64,000 nucleotides of DNA, taken from Mrakia gelida. Taxonomy: Eukaryota > Basidiomycota > Tremellomycetes > Cystofilobasidiales > Mrakiaceae. Positions 43,901-55,800 of the stretch are shown piece after piece. The first letter of the stretch is position 1. Every line of letters starts with the position of its first letter. Below the pieces are notes generated by a model. The model made no database searches. It worked only from the letters and a program-made list of their open reading frames with translations, and was not told the origin of the DNA. Where the stretch lies: contig BRON01000001.1 of assembly GCA_024345305.1 (NCBI GenBank), forward strand, positions 2,542,001 to 2,606,000, written 5' to 3'. The translations under genes were made by a program, and so were the position numbers.

Positions 43901-46900
43901 TTCCCTCACTTTGCTCGACGTTGTCCTCGAGCTGACCCCTCACCTCTTTCTTACAGCTCCGTTCAAGCTGCCTCGGCATCCCAGAGCGCTCAGTCTACCC
44001 TCAGCATCGCCAGCATGGCCAGCGTCTCGCGAGTTTCTGTTTCTGCCGCCGCCGCGTTCGTCCCGTTCTTCCTCCCCCTCCCCTTCGTTTCTTCGAGCTA
44101 ACCTTTGCTTTCCCCCTTTCTCTCGATAGCTCTGCGTCCGCTGCCGCCGCCGCTCTCGTCCTCCCCGCTGGATACAAGGCCGCTTCGACTCAGCTCATCA
44201 ACGAGGGAGCCAACGGAGCTCGAGCTCTTGCCGGAGCTTCGACCTCCTCGGATTCGATGACTCCCTCCGTCTGCGCTCTCTACTGCACCAAGGCTGGGTT
44301 CGCCATCTCCGGAACCGAGTACGGAAGCGAGTGGTACGTTCAATCTCGCCCAAACCTTCAAGCTAATCTCAAACTGACTCGCTCCCTCCAACCCATCAGC
44401 TACTGCTCGAACTCGCTCGACAACGGCGCTTCCCTCACCTCGGTCTCTTCTTCGTCGGCTTACCCCTGCTCTGGAGCTGCTACGCAAGTCTGTGGAGGAT
44501 TCTCGGCTCTCTCGGTTGCCTGTGAGTACTTCGAAGCAGAAGAGAACCGAGACGCGTCGAGATCTCGAGACGGGACTTCGAGCTCATCTTCCCTCTCCCT
44601 TCCCCTTTCTCCTTCCTCTTACCAGACAACACCGCCCTCGCCACTCTCACCAACAACATCTTCACCCTCATCGCCGTCCCCGTCACCCTCCCTGCTGGAG
44701 TCAGCTCAGCTTCCTCGTCGTTGATCGCGGAAGGTCCGAACGGTCGAGCTCTCACCGGTCCCTCCACCGACTTGCCCTCAATGACTCCCACCGTCTGCTC
44801 CAACTTCTGTACCGCTGCTGGATACGCCATCTCTGGCACCGAGTACTCAACTCAGTGGTACGCTCAGCCTTGATCTCGGACAAAAACCGCTCGACAAACG
44901 AAGCTGACTCGAATTCGACGTTTTCGTCCAAAAGCTTATGCGGTAACGCTCTCTCTAACGGAGCCTCTCTCTCCCTCACCTCCACTGCCTCGGCTATGGC
45001 CTGCGGAGGAGCCGCTGCTCAGACCTGTGGAGGAATGTCGGCCATGTCGGTCGCTTGTGAGTATCGAATTGGACGAGGAAAGGCTTGACGCGACGAGCGA
45101 GCTGACTTCGTTATTTCCCTCTCTCCTCATCAGACAACACCGCTCTCGCCTCCCTGTCTAACGGAGTGTTCACCATCCTCAAGGCTGCCACGGTCACTCT
45201 CCCCGCTGGAGTCTCGTCGGCCTCCTCCTCCTTGATCTCGGAGGGTCCCAACGGTCGAGCCCTCACCGGTCCCTCAACCGAATCCTCCTCGATGACCCCT
45301 ACCATCTGCTCCACCTTCTGTACTGCTGCCGGATACGCCATTTCTGGAACCGAGTACTCGACTCAGTGGTAAGTCTAGCGTTGATCTCGTCACGAAATCT
45401 GCTCGAAAAGCGAAGCTGACTCGTCTCTTTCCCTCCCTCCGATCCAAAAGCTTCTGTGGAAACGCCCTCTCCAACGGAGCTTCCCTCTCCCTCATCTCGA
45501 CTGCTTCGGCTATGGCGTGTGGAGGAGCTGATTCGCAGATCTGTGGAGGAATGTCTGCTCTCTCGCTTGCTTGTGAGTATCGAAAAGAACGAGGGGATTC
45601 GACGCGACTCGCGAGCTGATTTGAATCTCCGAATTTTTCCTTCCTCAGACAACACCGCCCTCGCCTCCCTCTCGAACGGAGTTTTCACCATCCTCAAGGT
45701 CGCCACCGTCACCCTCCCTACCGGATACAAGTCGGCTTCGTCCTCGTTGGTCGCTGAGGGACCCAACGGACGAGCTCTTACCGGAGCTTCCACCTCTTCT
45801 TCGTTGATGACTCCCACGCTCTGCGCGACTTACTGCACCACTGCTGGGTTCGCTTTGAGTGGAACCGAGTACTCTACCGAATGGTCAGTACACTCGACCT
45901 TGATCTTCGTCGAAGAACTCGAGGCTGAACTTCTTTCTTTTGCTCTTTAGCTACTGTGGAAATGCCCTCTCGAACGGAGCTTCCCTCACCCTCCTCTCTT
46001 CCGCCTCGTCGATGGCTTGCGGTGGAGATTCGACTCAGACGTGTGGAGGGTCTTCTGCTCTCTCGGTCGTATGTGAGTTCAAACGGGACCTCAGCCCGAG
46101 CAAAAGACAACGCGACTCGACGAGACTGACGAGCTTCCCTCGTCCGATTACTTCGCCTCTCAGACAACACCGCTCTCGCTACACTTACCAACAACGTCTT
46201 CTCTCTCATCAAGGCTGCCACCGTCACTCTTCCTACCGGATACAAGGTCGCCACCTCCTCGCTCGTCCCCGAGGCGAGCTCTGGACGAGTTTTGACCGGC
46301 GCGTCGACTTCTTCCTCGACCATGACCCCTTCGGTTTGCGCCGTTTACTGCACCAAGGCTGGATTCGCTATCAGTGGAACCGAGTACGGAACTGAGTGGT
46401 GAGTTTCTGCTCTTCAAACAGCTCCCGTCCGACGAGAAAGAAGCTGACCTCTTGCCCGCTCGCCTTTCTTCCCCTTTCTCTCCCTTCGCACCACCCTTGC
46501 CTCCGCCTTCGCCTTCACCTTCTTTCAGCTACTGTGGAAACGCTCTCTCGAACGGAGTTACTCTCGCTTCGACCACCACCGCCGCTGCTATGGCCTGCGC
46601 TGGCGATTCGACTCAAACCTGCGGAGGATTTTCTGCCATCTCCCTCGTCTGTGAGTCCTTCTCGCACCCTTTAAGTCGGGATAGAAGAAGCCTAAAAACG
46701 TCGCAAAGATGATCTGACTCTCTTCCTTCTTCATCTCCTCCTACAACAGACAACACCGCTCTTGCTTCCCTTGCCAACGGCGTTTTGACTGTTACCACCC
46801 AGGTTGCTCTTCCTACCGGATGGTGAGCATCTACTTTTCCTTCTTCTACTTCCCTACATTCGGTTCCGTCGCTGACGAGTCCTCTTCCGTTCAAACAGGG

Positions 46901-48418
46901 CCGTCAACACCCTCGGATCTGGTTCTTGCGTCGCTGAGCCTGCCACGGTTCGAGCTCTCGCCTCTGCCTCGTACGAGGACGCTGCCATGACCATCGAGAG
47001 CTGCTTGGCTTTCTGCGACAAGGGAAAGTACCCCTTCGCCGGACTTGAGGTGAGTTTGAGCTCCCATCGTCGCGTTTCAGGAGGGGAAGAGTCGCGTTCG
47101 AAGCTGACTCCCGTCTTCTCCTATCCCATTATTCTCTTTCAGTACTCGACTCAGTGCTACTGTGGCCTCGTCAACGCCGCTACTGCTTCGTCGACTGGAT
47201 GCAACATGCCATGTGGAGGAGCCTCGAGCGAGACCTGTGGAGGATCGAACGCCGTTTCCGTTTACTACTCGGCGTCGAACCTTACTCCCGCCACTACGAC
47301 CGCCGTCACTCTCACCAACGGCTTCTCTTCTACTCTTACCTGCTGGTCTGAGGTCGACGGACGACTCATGAAGGGAGCCGGATTCACCAGCGACGTCGTT
47401 CGTGACCACTTTCGTCTTTCCCCTCTCGCTCGACTTCGACTGACCTCCCTTCCCTCTTCTCGATCCAGATGACCTACGACCTTTGCACGAACTACTGCTC
47501 CGGAGCTGGATTCACCCAGGCTGGTGTCGAGTGGGGACGAGAGTGCTGTGAGTTCGACATCCGAGTTCGACGCGTCGAGTCCTTCGACCTTCGCTGACCT
47601 CTCTTCTTCTTCTTTTCTCTAGACTGCTCTTCCTCCGTTGATCTCACCAAGCTCGTCAAGAACGGTAACTGCGACGTCCCTTGCTCGGGAGCTTCTTCCA
47701 AGATCTGTGGAGGTGCTCAGGTTTGTTCAATCTCCTTTCCTTTCGACGAATCGAGTCTACGCGAGACTGAACTCGACGCGTTTCGTCTTTGGTTCCAAAG
47801 GCTCTTCAAATCTTCACCACCACTGCCGCCGTCAACACCACTATCACCCTCGCCAACGGATGGACTTCGGATCAGTCCTGTCTCGCTGAGGTCGACGGTC
47901 GTCTCTTCACCGGCGCGTCGATGTGTGGGTTTGCATCTCGACTCGCTCGCCAGTCTCTTCTCGCGCTGACCTCATATTCGTCCCATCCGTTACATAGCCG
48001 ACGACGCCATGACCCCTACTATGTGCACCGCTTTCTGTGCCACCAATGGAGCTACCCAGGCTGGAGTCGAGTACGGAACTCAGGTCAGTCTCGAAGAAGC
48101 AAAGACGGCGAAGTTCGAAGCTCGACGATCGAAAACTGACGCAACCTGTCTTTCATCTAGTGCTACTGCGCCACCGGAGTCAGCCTCACCAAGGCCGTCA
48201 AGGCTACCAACTGCGATATGGCTTGCGCTGGAGACCAGACCACTGGTGAGTTTCGAGCGAAACCTCGACGAGCTTCGACGCGCCCGAATCGCGACTGACT
48301 TCCAACCTCCCCTCCCTCCTTCTATTTTCCCTCTACAGTCTGTGGTGGATCCAACGCTCTCAACGTCTACACCAAGGCCTCCACCACCACCAAGAGGAGC
48401 TACTTCCGACGATCCTAA
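40942..48418 (+). CDS. secreted multi-WSC protein, upstream paralog
   Basis: About three dozen exons encode a secreted modular protein. Exon 1 (40942-41080) gives a signal peptide (MHSIALLLPALSLLAASPAQ) and a propeptide ending in a Kex2-like KR before ANPDLGIQ. Two 10-nt microexons (41189-41198, 41278-41287) join to GYATFVGCDGNGNYVAG. A cysteine-containing head follows (SCDDQTDTCNAG, TNCRNNQ, TNVCPQ). From 42054 to 44055 about twelve short exons, all starting and ending in phase 2, encode a Ser/Ala/Val stalk. Eight WSC domains fill 44130-48418, each with the pattern MTP..C..(Y/F)C, GTEY, split-codon Cys, YCGN and CGG. In domains 1-5 an intron splits the Cys codon of ECYCG. The C-terminus (KRSYFRRS, TAA 48416-48418) shows no GPI signal or membrane helix. 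WSC domains bind glycans; a wall or matrix role is inferred. Confidence 0.85.
42054..44055 (+). repeat. array of Ser/Ala stalk exons, first paralog
   Basis: About twelve exons of roughly 42-120 nt encode degenerate Ser-Val/Ala-Ser units and are separated by introns of about 60-120 nt. Those I phased (for example 42054-42146, 93 nt; 43957-44055, 99 nt) are multiples of three and start after two bases of a codon, so each can be added or lost without frameshift. Confidence 0.75.
44167..44442 (+). repeat. near-identical tract shared with the second WSC gene (copy 1)
   Basis: These 276 bp match 53221-53496 with a single mismatch seen (A versus T in the codon before GAGGGAGCC). The tract includes one whole intron and parts of both flanking exons of WSC domain 1. 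Confidence 0.9.
46889..47015 (+). repeat. identical tract shared with the second WSC gene (copy 1)
   Basis: These 127 bp are identical to 55981-56107 by direct comparison. They cover an intron end and an exon of WSC domain 6 (GSCVAEPATVRALASASYED). Confidence 0.9.
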
Positions 48419-49871
48419 ACAAAACCGACCCTTCTCCTCGCCTCTTTTCCTCCTCGCTTTACTTTGCCCCTCGTTTGCTTAGAATTAGCCTCGTTCCCGC
48501 TCGCTCAGCACTACCCTTTGAGTTATACCTGTTTGTTTATCATATCTCGAAGACTGTACCTTTCTGTTCTTCCTTGACGACGAGGCCGAAGCGAAACGCA
48601 CTAGCGAAATCGAGCACTCGGCGAGGAAGGGGATCGAGCTCGGCTGCATCCTTGTCTGCCAACGCTCACCCCCCTCGCTCCTCCTCAGAACTTCGTGCTC
48701 ATCCTCATGGCACCAGCAAGCGTGCTTGACCCCTTCCACTCCGTTTCCCCTTCCTTTCCATCGCTCCAGAAGCCTGTAGACGTGCGCTTCTCTCGGTCGA
48801 GATCGAGCTCGTTCGGTCCGTCAAGTCCTTCCTTCTTTTGCATCCGACTTCTTCCCTTGCTTCTTTCTCAAGCTCGTTCTCACCCACTGACTCGGCTCCT
48901 TCTGCGTTCGAACCTCGCAGAACAGATATCGACGATCCCAGGTTCAGCGATCTGAAGGCTCACTCGCTGGCTCGCTCTGTCAGGATCGAAGAAGGAGAGG
49001 TCAGCCCTCCTTCTCCTTCCTTCCTTCCCTTCGTCCTCGTCTCAAGACGTGAAAGCGTCTTCGAGCGATGCATAGATGGATGGATCCTCACCTTGAGATC
49101 TCGGGGCTGACCTGTCATTGCTCCCTCCAACTATCTCAGATCGATAACAGGGATAGAACTCTAAGCTGGCTCGCCGTCAGCTCTCCTCCTCCTCGGTCCT
49201 TTTCCGCTTTCGCTCGACCGTTCTCTCAACCTTCCCTCGCTCAACGGCTCGTCCCTTCTCCCATCGCCACTCTCCCCGAGCCTGGACGGACCCAAATTGA
49301 GCGTCTCGAGGTCGTTGCTCTTTTCGTGAGCTTTCGCTCTCTTCTCACGCATCGAACATCTCTCGACGCGTACACCTCGACGGTTCGTTCCTCTGCTCGC
49401 TCTTTTCATTCCGGCGCTTGACTTCTCTCTGAGAAAAAAACGGGGACTGAACTTCTTTCTTTTCTCGACAAAAGCAGATTTTCATTACCCCGATGCGGCC
49501 CTTCGCGAGCTCCGGACTCGACGATCCCAACACGTTTGGGTCATCGCGTTCGTTGATTCCTTTTCTGGAGTCCTCTATACTGGAACCTGGAACCCTAAGT
49601 GGATGGCTTTCGTACGCCGCCAAGATGTGAAACAGGCCTTCGCTCGAAGAATTCTCTCCGAGAAGGGCCTTCGCGCTTCTTCCTCCTCGCCTTCTGTTTT
49701 TCTCTCCTTCAACTGCCACACCCAACCCAAACAAACCAAGCACATCAGCTCCTTCTTTATCTGCGACTAGTCTCGGCAACTCCCTCTCCCTCCCTATAGG
49801 ACCCTCCGCTTTCCATCACCACTCGTCTTCCTCCTCCCTCCCTCTTTCGTCCTCGAGTCGCTGCCAAAAAC
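48419..49871. promoter_or_regulatory. intergenic region between the WSC paralogs
   Basis: About 1.45 kb. No gene is supported, although Ser/Arg-rich frames occur. It should contain the 3' end of the first paralog and the promoter of the second; the immediate leader resembles that of the first paralog. Confidence 0.45.
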
Positions 49872-52800
49872 ATGCACTCCATCGCCTTCCTCCTTCCCGC
49901 CCTCTCCCTCCTCGCCTCAGCTCAGGCTTGGTCTTTCTTTTCTTCCTCCGACGAGGTCGCTGCTCCTCTCAACAAGAGGGTCAACCCTGATCTTGGAATT
50001 CAGGTGAGCTCGAGGCTCGAAGAGGGAAATAAAACGAGCTCGCGCTGACCTTCGTCCTTCCCTTCTGATCGCGTTTTATGTCTCACCAAGTCGTTCTACG
50101 GTCAGCTGATCTCTCGATCTCTTCTTCCGAAGGTCTTCCTGATGTTTGACTTTCAATTTTCGTGTCTCAGGAAACGTTGGGTTTGTTTTTCTTCGAAGCA
50201 AAAACGTCGAGCTGGAGCCGACGTTCGAACTCGAATTCGAACTGACCTTTGCTCCCTCGCTCTTCGTTGATCCTCAAATCAGATCTGGCTACGCTACCTA
50301 CGTCGGATGCGATGGACTCGGTAACTACGTCTCTGGATCATACTCTTCGCCCATCTCTTGGGGCTTGTACCCTAGTCTCCAAGCTGTGAGCTTCTTCTTC
50401 CCGCTCTCCCTCCCCTCCTCCCCTCACCCGTTCGCGACGTCCTCAGCTGACCTCGCGCCTTTTTTCGTCTTCTTATCTCTCAGTCCTGCGATGACCAAAC
50501 TGCTGCTTGCAACGCTGGGGCTCTCAAGACGATCGCTTATACCTTGGTCGATTGTCTCGCTCGTACGTTCGAGGTCGAGCTCTCCGTCCGCCACTGTTCT
50601 CTCTCTTCCCTCGCTCACTCAACTCCTGACTCTCCCTTCTTATCCTCTCACGTACCCTCTTACAGAGTCCACTGCCTGCCGAAACAACCAATGTACGTCT
50701 CCCATCGTCGTTCAAAGACGAAAGGAACGAAGGTCTCGCTTCGAGAATCGCTGACCTTCGAAACGCGTCTCCCCTCCCTCTTCCAGACCTCGCCGTCACC
50801 TCCTACGGCACTACTACTGTCTGTCCTATGTTACCTGTCTTCGCCGCTGCCCTGCCTGCGATGTGAGCACTTCTCCTTGATCCTTTGAACGCGAAGACGA
50901 GAAGAATTCACGACTCACCGCGTCCTTTCCCCTTTTTACAGCTCCATCGCCTCGGTGGCCCTTCAAGCTGCCCAAAGTGTGGCGTCAGTCGCATCAGTAG
51001 CGGCCCAGTAAGTCCACAATCTATATCTCTCATTTTGGGAAGAAATTTGAGGAAGAACGGTGATTCTGGCGGTTTGAAGCTGGGTTCGAACGCGTTCCGG
51101 GGGTAGATTGTCGTTTTGGCGCTCGTTTCGAGGTCAATTCGAGGCCCAGACGTGTGATATCGAGGAGGAAGAGTTCCTGGGAGGGAAACATCTTCCCTCC
51201 CGGCTTGTGAGTCGAAGGGGGGACGGGTGAGAGGTTCGACCCAAACTCTTTCCAACCGACTTGCGAAACGACTCCTCAGCCGTTTCACGAGCGTCGAGAG
51301 TTTCGCCGACTTGAATTTTTCGAGAGCTCGAAGACTGAATTCGATATCTCGAAAGAGTCAACCGTTTCGGGAGTGGTTTTGGCTCTTTTCGAAGTTCAAA
51401 CCTCGACTGACGACGCGTCTTTCTTTTCCCTTCAGTAACGTCGAGTTTGTCGCATCTCGAGCTGCAGTTTGCGTCCAGCTCACGGCTCAGATTGCCGCCG
51501 CGAGTGTCCAGTCGGTAGCTGCGGTAGCTGCGGAATCGGTGGCTTCTGAAGTGCGAGTAGGACCCCTCCGAGTGCAATCCCTCGCGTCCGTCCTGTCGGT
51601 CGGTACCGTCAGTCAAGCTTCCCGGATCAGCGTGCTTGCCACTAGGACCGCCAACGATCCTGCCTACTCGGTCGAGAGCGTATACAGTGTCTCTACGGCT
51701 ATGTGAGTCCAAATCGCACTGTGAAAAGACGAAGAAACGAACTTCGACTCGACGCGACCCGCTCACCTTGTTTTCTTCTTCCTCGTTCCTCCAGGGCCGC
51801 TTCCGCCTCCGCCGCCGCTGCAGCTGTCTACTCGGCCGCTAGTGTATCATCCGTCTAGTAAGTCAAATCTGCGTTCGATCTTCCCTCTCGGACAGCAAGA
51901 ACGAACAAGAGGGCTGAACTGATCCCTCAATTCCCCTCCTTCCCTTCCTTATTCAGCCAGGCTGCACTCAATGCGCTAGACTGTAACGCCGACGAGGCTC
52001 ATATGTCAGCTTACTCTGTAGCTTCGACAAGGTCAGTACAGGCCTCGCTTCTCTTTCATCTCGTTCGGCTCCATCCTCGGGCTTGTTTCGACGTCGAACT
52101 CAACTGTTTCCCTCCCTTTCCCTCTTTCTGCCCCGCAGCTCCGTTCAAGCCGCCGCCGCCGCCCAATCTCAAGTCAGTCTCGCCTCGATCAGCTCGATTG
52201 GAGTTCAGGTAGCCTTGAGCATTGCCTCAACCGCGTGAGTCTTCTTTCGCGAAGACGACTCTCTTTTGAAGCTCGGCCTGACGCGTTTCTCCCCCTCTCC
52301 CACCTCCAGATCTGTTCAAACTGCCGCTGCTGCTCAATCTCAGTCTGCTATCGTCTCTCAAGTCGCTCAAAGCTCTGTCGCTGCCGTCTCTCGAGCCAGT
52401 CTGAGTGCTCTTTCGGTCTCCTCGACGAGGTGAGTCAGCTTTCTTCTTATTCCCCTTTAAGAGCCTGAAGCTGATCTTCTCGCCCTCTCTTCTCTTCCAA
52501 TCTAAGCTCGGCTGCCGCTGCCGCCGCTGCTTCAACTCAGGCTTCGTTGTCCTCCGTCAGCGCCGTCGCAGCTCAGAGTCTTTTGAGCGTCGCTTCGACC
52601 GCGTTCGTTCTTCCTTCACACCTTCCCCACGAGGAGACCTTCGACTAACGTCTCTCTCCTCTTTCCCTTTCTCTCAACCTAGCTCCGCTCAGGTTGCTGC
52701 CGCCTCCCAATCGCAAGCTGCTCTCGCGTCGCAGAGTTCTTTCGCCATCCAGTCCTTGTCGTCGCTGTTCGTCCTCAACGCGAAAAGCCCAGCTCTCCTC

Positions 52801-55800
52801 TTCTTTGTTCTCGAAGCTGACCAAAACTATTTCTTCCTCCTCTCCTTAGTCAATCCCAAGCCGCCGCTGCTTCTCAGAGCCTGCTCGCCATCGCATCTCA
52901 GTCAAACCTCGCCGTCAACTCGGCTTTGAGCGTCGCATCGGTCGCGTACGTTCTTCGCTCACCTTCCAGGCCCTTCACACTCAACCTGACCTCTTCATCG
53001 TCGTTCACAGCTCCGCTCAAGCCGCCTCAGTATCCCAGAGTGCTCAGTCTACCCTCAGCATCGCCAGCATTGCCAGCGTCTCGCGAATTTCCGTTTCTGC
53101 CGCCGCCGCGTTTGTCTAGTTCTTCCTCTCTTCCACCATCGTTTCTCCGAGCTGACCTTTCCTCCTCCCCTTTCCCTCGGTAGCTCCGCCTCTGCCGCCG
53201 CTGCTGCTCTCGTCCTTCCCGCTGGATACAAGGCCGCTTCGACTCAGCTCATCATCGAGGGAGCCAACGGAGCTCGAGCTCTTGCCGGAGCTTCGACCTC
53301 CTCGGATTCGATGACTCCCTCCGTCTGCGCTCTCTACTGCACCAAGGCTGGGTTCGCCATCTCCGGAACCGAGTACGGAAGCGAGTGGTACGTTCAATCT
53401 CGCCCAAACCTTCAAGCTAATCTCAAACTGACTCGCTCCCTCCAACCCATCAGCTACTGCTCGAACTCGCTCGACAACGGCGCTTCCCTCACCTCGATTG
53501 CCACTTCCTCGGCTTACCCTTGCTCTGGAGCCGCTACTCAAGTCTGTGGAGGATTCTCGGCTCTCTCGGTTGCCTGTTCGTACTTCGAAAAGGGAACGAG
53601 ACACGTCGAGATCTCGAGACGGAACTCGGAGCTGACCTTCCCTCTTACTCCTTTCCCTTCTCTCCTTCCTCCAGACAACACCGCCCTCGCCACACTCACC
53701 AACAACGTCTTCACCCTCATCACCGTTCCCGTTGCTCTCCCTACTGGAGTCTCTTCGGCTTCCTCGTCGTTGATCGCGGAAGGTCCGAACGGTCGAGCTC
53801 TCACCGGTCCCTCCACCGACTTGCCCTCGATGACTCCTACCGTCTGCGCCAACTTCTGCACAGCTGCTGGATATGCCATCTCCGGAACCGAGTACTCGAC
53901 TCAATGGTATGTCCAGCGTTTTGATCTCAAACGAAATCTGCTCGAAGAACGAAGCTGACTCGAACTTGACATTCTCGTTCAAAGCTTCTGCGGAAACGCC
54001 CTCTCCAACGGGGCTTCCCTCTCCCTCGTCTCGAGCGCTTCAACTATGACCTGTGGGGGAGCTGCTGCTCAGACTTGTGGAGGAATGTCAGCCATGTCGG
54101 TCGCTTGTGAGTATCGAAAGGAACGGGAGGATTCGACGCGACGAGCGAGCTGACTTCGTTCTCTCCCTCTTCCCTCAGACAACACGGCTCTCGCTTCTCT
54201 CTCGAATGGAGTCTTCACTCTCCTTAAGGTCGCCACCGTTACCCTCCCATCTGGGTACAAGTCGGCTTCCGCGTCCTTGATCGGCGAGGGACCCAACGGT
54301 CGAGCCCTCACCGGCGCCGCTACCAGCTCTTCGAAGATGACTCCTACCGTCTGTGCTCAGTACTGTACCGCCGCATCCTTTGCCATCTCTGGAACCGAGT
54401 ACTCGTCCGAATGGTTCGTCCCTCGCTCTCCTCAACTCGATTCGAGCTGCTCAATCCAAAGCTGACTTCTTCTTCTCTCCCCTTCTCCTCCCTCTCTTTC
54501 TCCCCGACCAGCTACTGTGGAAACTCGTTCTCTAATGGAGCTTCCCTCTCCCTCACCTCCGGGAACACTCCCATGCCCTGCTCGGGAGACGCGACTCAGT
54601 TGTGTGGAGCTGGATCTGCTATGAGCGTCGTTTGTGAGTTCCGAATCTGGTCGAAGCAAAGTGCAGATCGATTCGACGCGAAGATTGACTCGCCTTTTCT
54701 CGTTCGCCTTTCCCCTCGCAGACAACACTGCCCTCGCTACTCTCACCAACGGGGTCCTCACTCTCACTACCTCACCTACCATCCCCACGATCATCCTCCC
54801 CTCTGGATACAAGTCGGCGTCGTCCTCGTTGATCGCGGAGGGACCTTCTGGTCGAGCCTTCGCTGGAGCCGCTACCAGTTCCTCGACGATGACCCCCATC
54901 GTCTGTGCTCAGTACTGCACCGCCGCTGGTTTCGCTATCTCCGCTACCGAGTACTCATCGGAATGGTACGTTCTTCGCTCTCCTCTCGTCTCGAGATCAA
55001 CTCGAAGCTGACTTCGTCCTGTCTTCCGCTTTCAGCTACTGTGGAAACTCTTTCTCGAACGGAGGGGCCCTATCGTTAACCTCCTCGAACTCGCCGATGG
55101 CCTGCTCTGGAGATGCTTCTCAGACTTGTGGAGCTCCATCCGCTATGAGTGTCGTCTGTGAGTTCGAGTTCATGGCAAGGTTGACGGAAAGCTCGAACCG
55201 AGGCGAGCAGTGACTCACCTTCGCTCTTCCTTCTCCTCTTTTTGCTAGACAACACCGCTCTCGCTACCCTTACCAACGGAGTCTTCACCCTCATTGCCTC
55301 CACCACCACTCCGACCACCGCCACCATCATCCTCCCCGGTGGATACAAGTCTGCGACCTCGAGTTTGGTCGCCGAAGGAACGAGTGGTCGATCTCTCTCG
55401 GGAGCCTCTAGAAGCTCTTCGGATATGACTCCCTCGGTCTGTGCTGTCTACTGCACCAAAGCCGGATACGCGATCAGTGGAACTGAGTGGTACACCGAAT
55501 GGTTCGTTCGACTGCGATCTCCTTCGCTCGGAACTCGACGCTGACTCTCCTTTCTCTCCTCCTTCCCTCTTCTCGCCTTACTCTTCGGACATGTCCTCTG
55601 TTTCTCTTCTCTTCTCGCCATGATCAGCTACTGCGGAAACTCTCTCTCCAACGGGGCTTCTCTCTCGCTCATCTCAACCTCCTCCAAAACCGCTTGCGGA
55701 GGAGACGTGACTCAGACTTGTGGAGGTGCTTCTGCTCTTTCAATCGTTTGTAAGTAGTTTTGTTTACGTTGATGAAGTTAAGATACTTCTGGAGACGCGA

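Noticed and set aside
44334..44400. Apparent loss of the second core cysteine in WSC domains (reading EWY instead of ECY)
   Set aside because: The exon ends in TG and the donor begins right after; the next exon starts with C, so the codon is TGC. The cysteine is present once introns are removed.
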